Assembly: GCF_017696175.1 (NCBI RefSeq)
Contig: NZ_JAAORE010000002.1
Span: 62,001-126,000 of the forward strand
Origin: Prochlorococcus marinus XMU1404
GTDB taxonomy: Bacteria > Cyanobacteriota > Cyanobacteriia > PCC-6307 > Cyanobiaceae
Direction of reading: 5' to 3'
DNA length: 64,000 nucleotides
Notes under the pieces: model-generated
Told to the model about the DNA's origin: nothing
What the model saw: only the letters and a program-made list of their open reading frames with translations
The model's database searches: none
In this document: positions 63,965-64,000 of the stretch, piece after piece
Position numbering within the stretch: the stretch's first letter is position 1
How the letters are laid out: each line of letters starts with the position of its first letter
Made by a program: the position numbers and the translations under genes

Positions 63965-64000
63965 ATGGAAAATCCAAAAATTGCTTTAAAACAAATAATC
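63965..64000 (+). CDS. Start of a gene cut by the window edge
   Basis: An ATG at 63965 opens a frame MENPKIALKQII that continues to the end of the window. Too short to identify. Confidence 0.45.
   Translation, partial: MENPKIALKQII

Noticed and set aside
1-64000. tRNA, rRNA, CRISPR arrays, insertion sequences or prophage
   Set aside because: Intergenic gaps were read and none held a cloverleaf-like sequence, regular repeats, transposase or phage genes; a covariance search would settle the RNA question.

Overview
The window looks like an AT-rich picocyanobacterial chromosome, most likely a high-light-type Prochlorococcus. The evidence is strongly A+T-biased sequence, very short intergenic spaces, and an oxygenic-phototroph gene set: petN, chlP, pcyA, thf1/psb29, sipA, ferredoxin-dependent sulfite reductase, a class II FBPase/SBPase (glpX), a heterocyst-type DevBCA-like exporter and a ligase-associated repair cluster. 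The strain assignment is inference. I saw no rRNA, tRNA, CRISPR array, insertion sequence or phage gene.

Layout. 1-5.9 kb is a field of tiny, mostly unnamed genes. It includes a tightly overlapping run of four very small membrane proteins (934-1609), a strong bidirectional terminator (865-902), a strong Shine-Dalgarno/short-ORF/terminator unit (710-808) and a 0.5 kb gene-poor stretch with DnaA-box-like sequences. 6-11 kb carries a TrkA-type potassium channel and a complete pstSCAB phosphate importer. 12-18 kb holds the four-gene DNA-ligase-associated repair cluster (phosphoesterase, Lhr-core helicase, ATP-dependent ligase, metallo-beta-lactamase exonuclease). It is followed by an orphan IF2-N-domain protein and a DUF2130 protein. 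20-24.5 kb is a second field of tiny genes, including two related helical mini-proteins.

24.5-30.8 kb holds petN, thf1, clpP, ftsH, sipA and a pair of M16 peptidases, which together suggest thylakoid protein quality control and biogenesis. 30.8-34.5 kb holds pcyA overlapping a DevBCA-type exporter. 35.5-40.6 kb holds rpsB (with a leader that can form a pseudoknot), tsf, an unknown gene and recG. 40.6-47.5 kb holds VanX-like and VanY-like D-Ala peptidases around sir, glyS and chlP. 47.6-51.7 kb holds typA, a DUF309 gene, lptB and ccsA. 51.7-59.6 kb is a central-carbon block: rpe, glpX, hemA, glgC, gnd and pgl, covering the Calvin and oxidative pentose phosphate pathways, glycogen and tetrapyrrole entry. 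59.6-64 kb holds ilvD, a degenerate uracil-phosphoribosyltransferase-like gene, a lumenal-type pentapeptide protein and a CobW-type GTPase.

The most unusual items are the rpsB leader pseudoknot, the overlapping mini-membrane-protein operon, the isolated strong-SD leader unit, the DnaA-box cluster, the PRPP-loop-less Upp homologue, and two unlinked proteins that share a membrane segment followed by a C...C-x-G-G tail. Coordinates of genes under about 60 codons were worked out by hand from the sequence.
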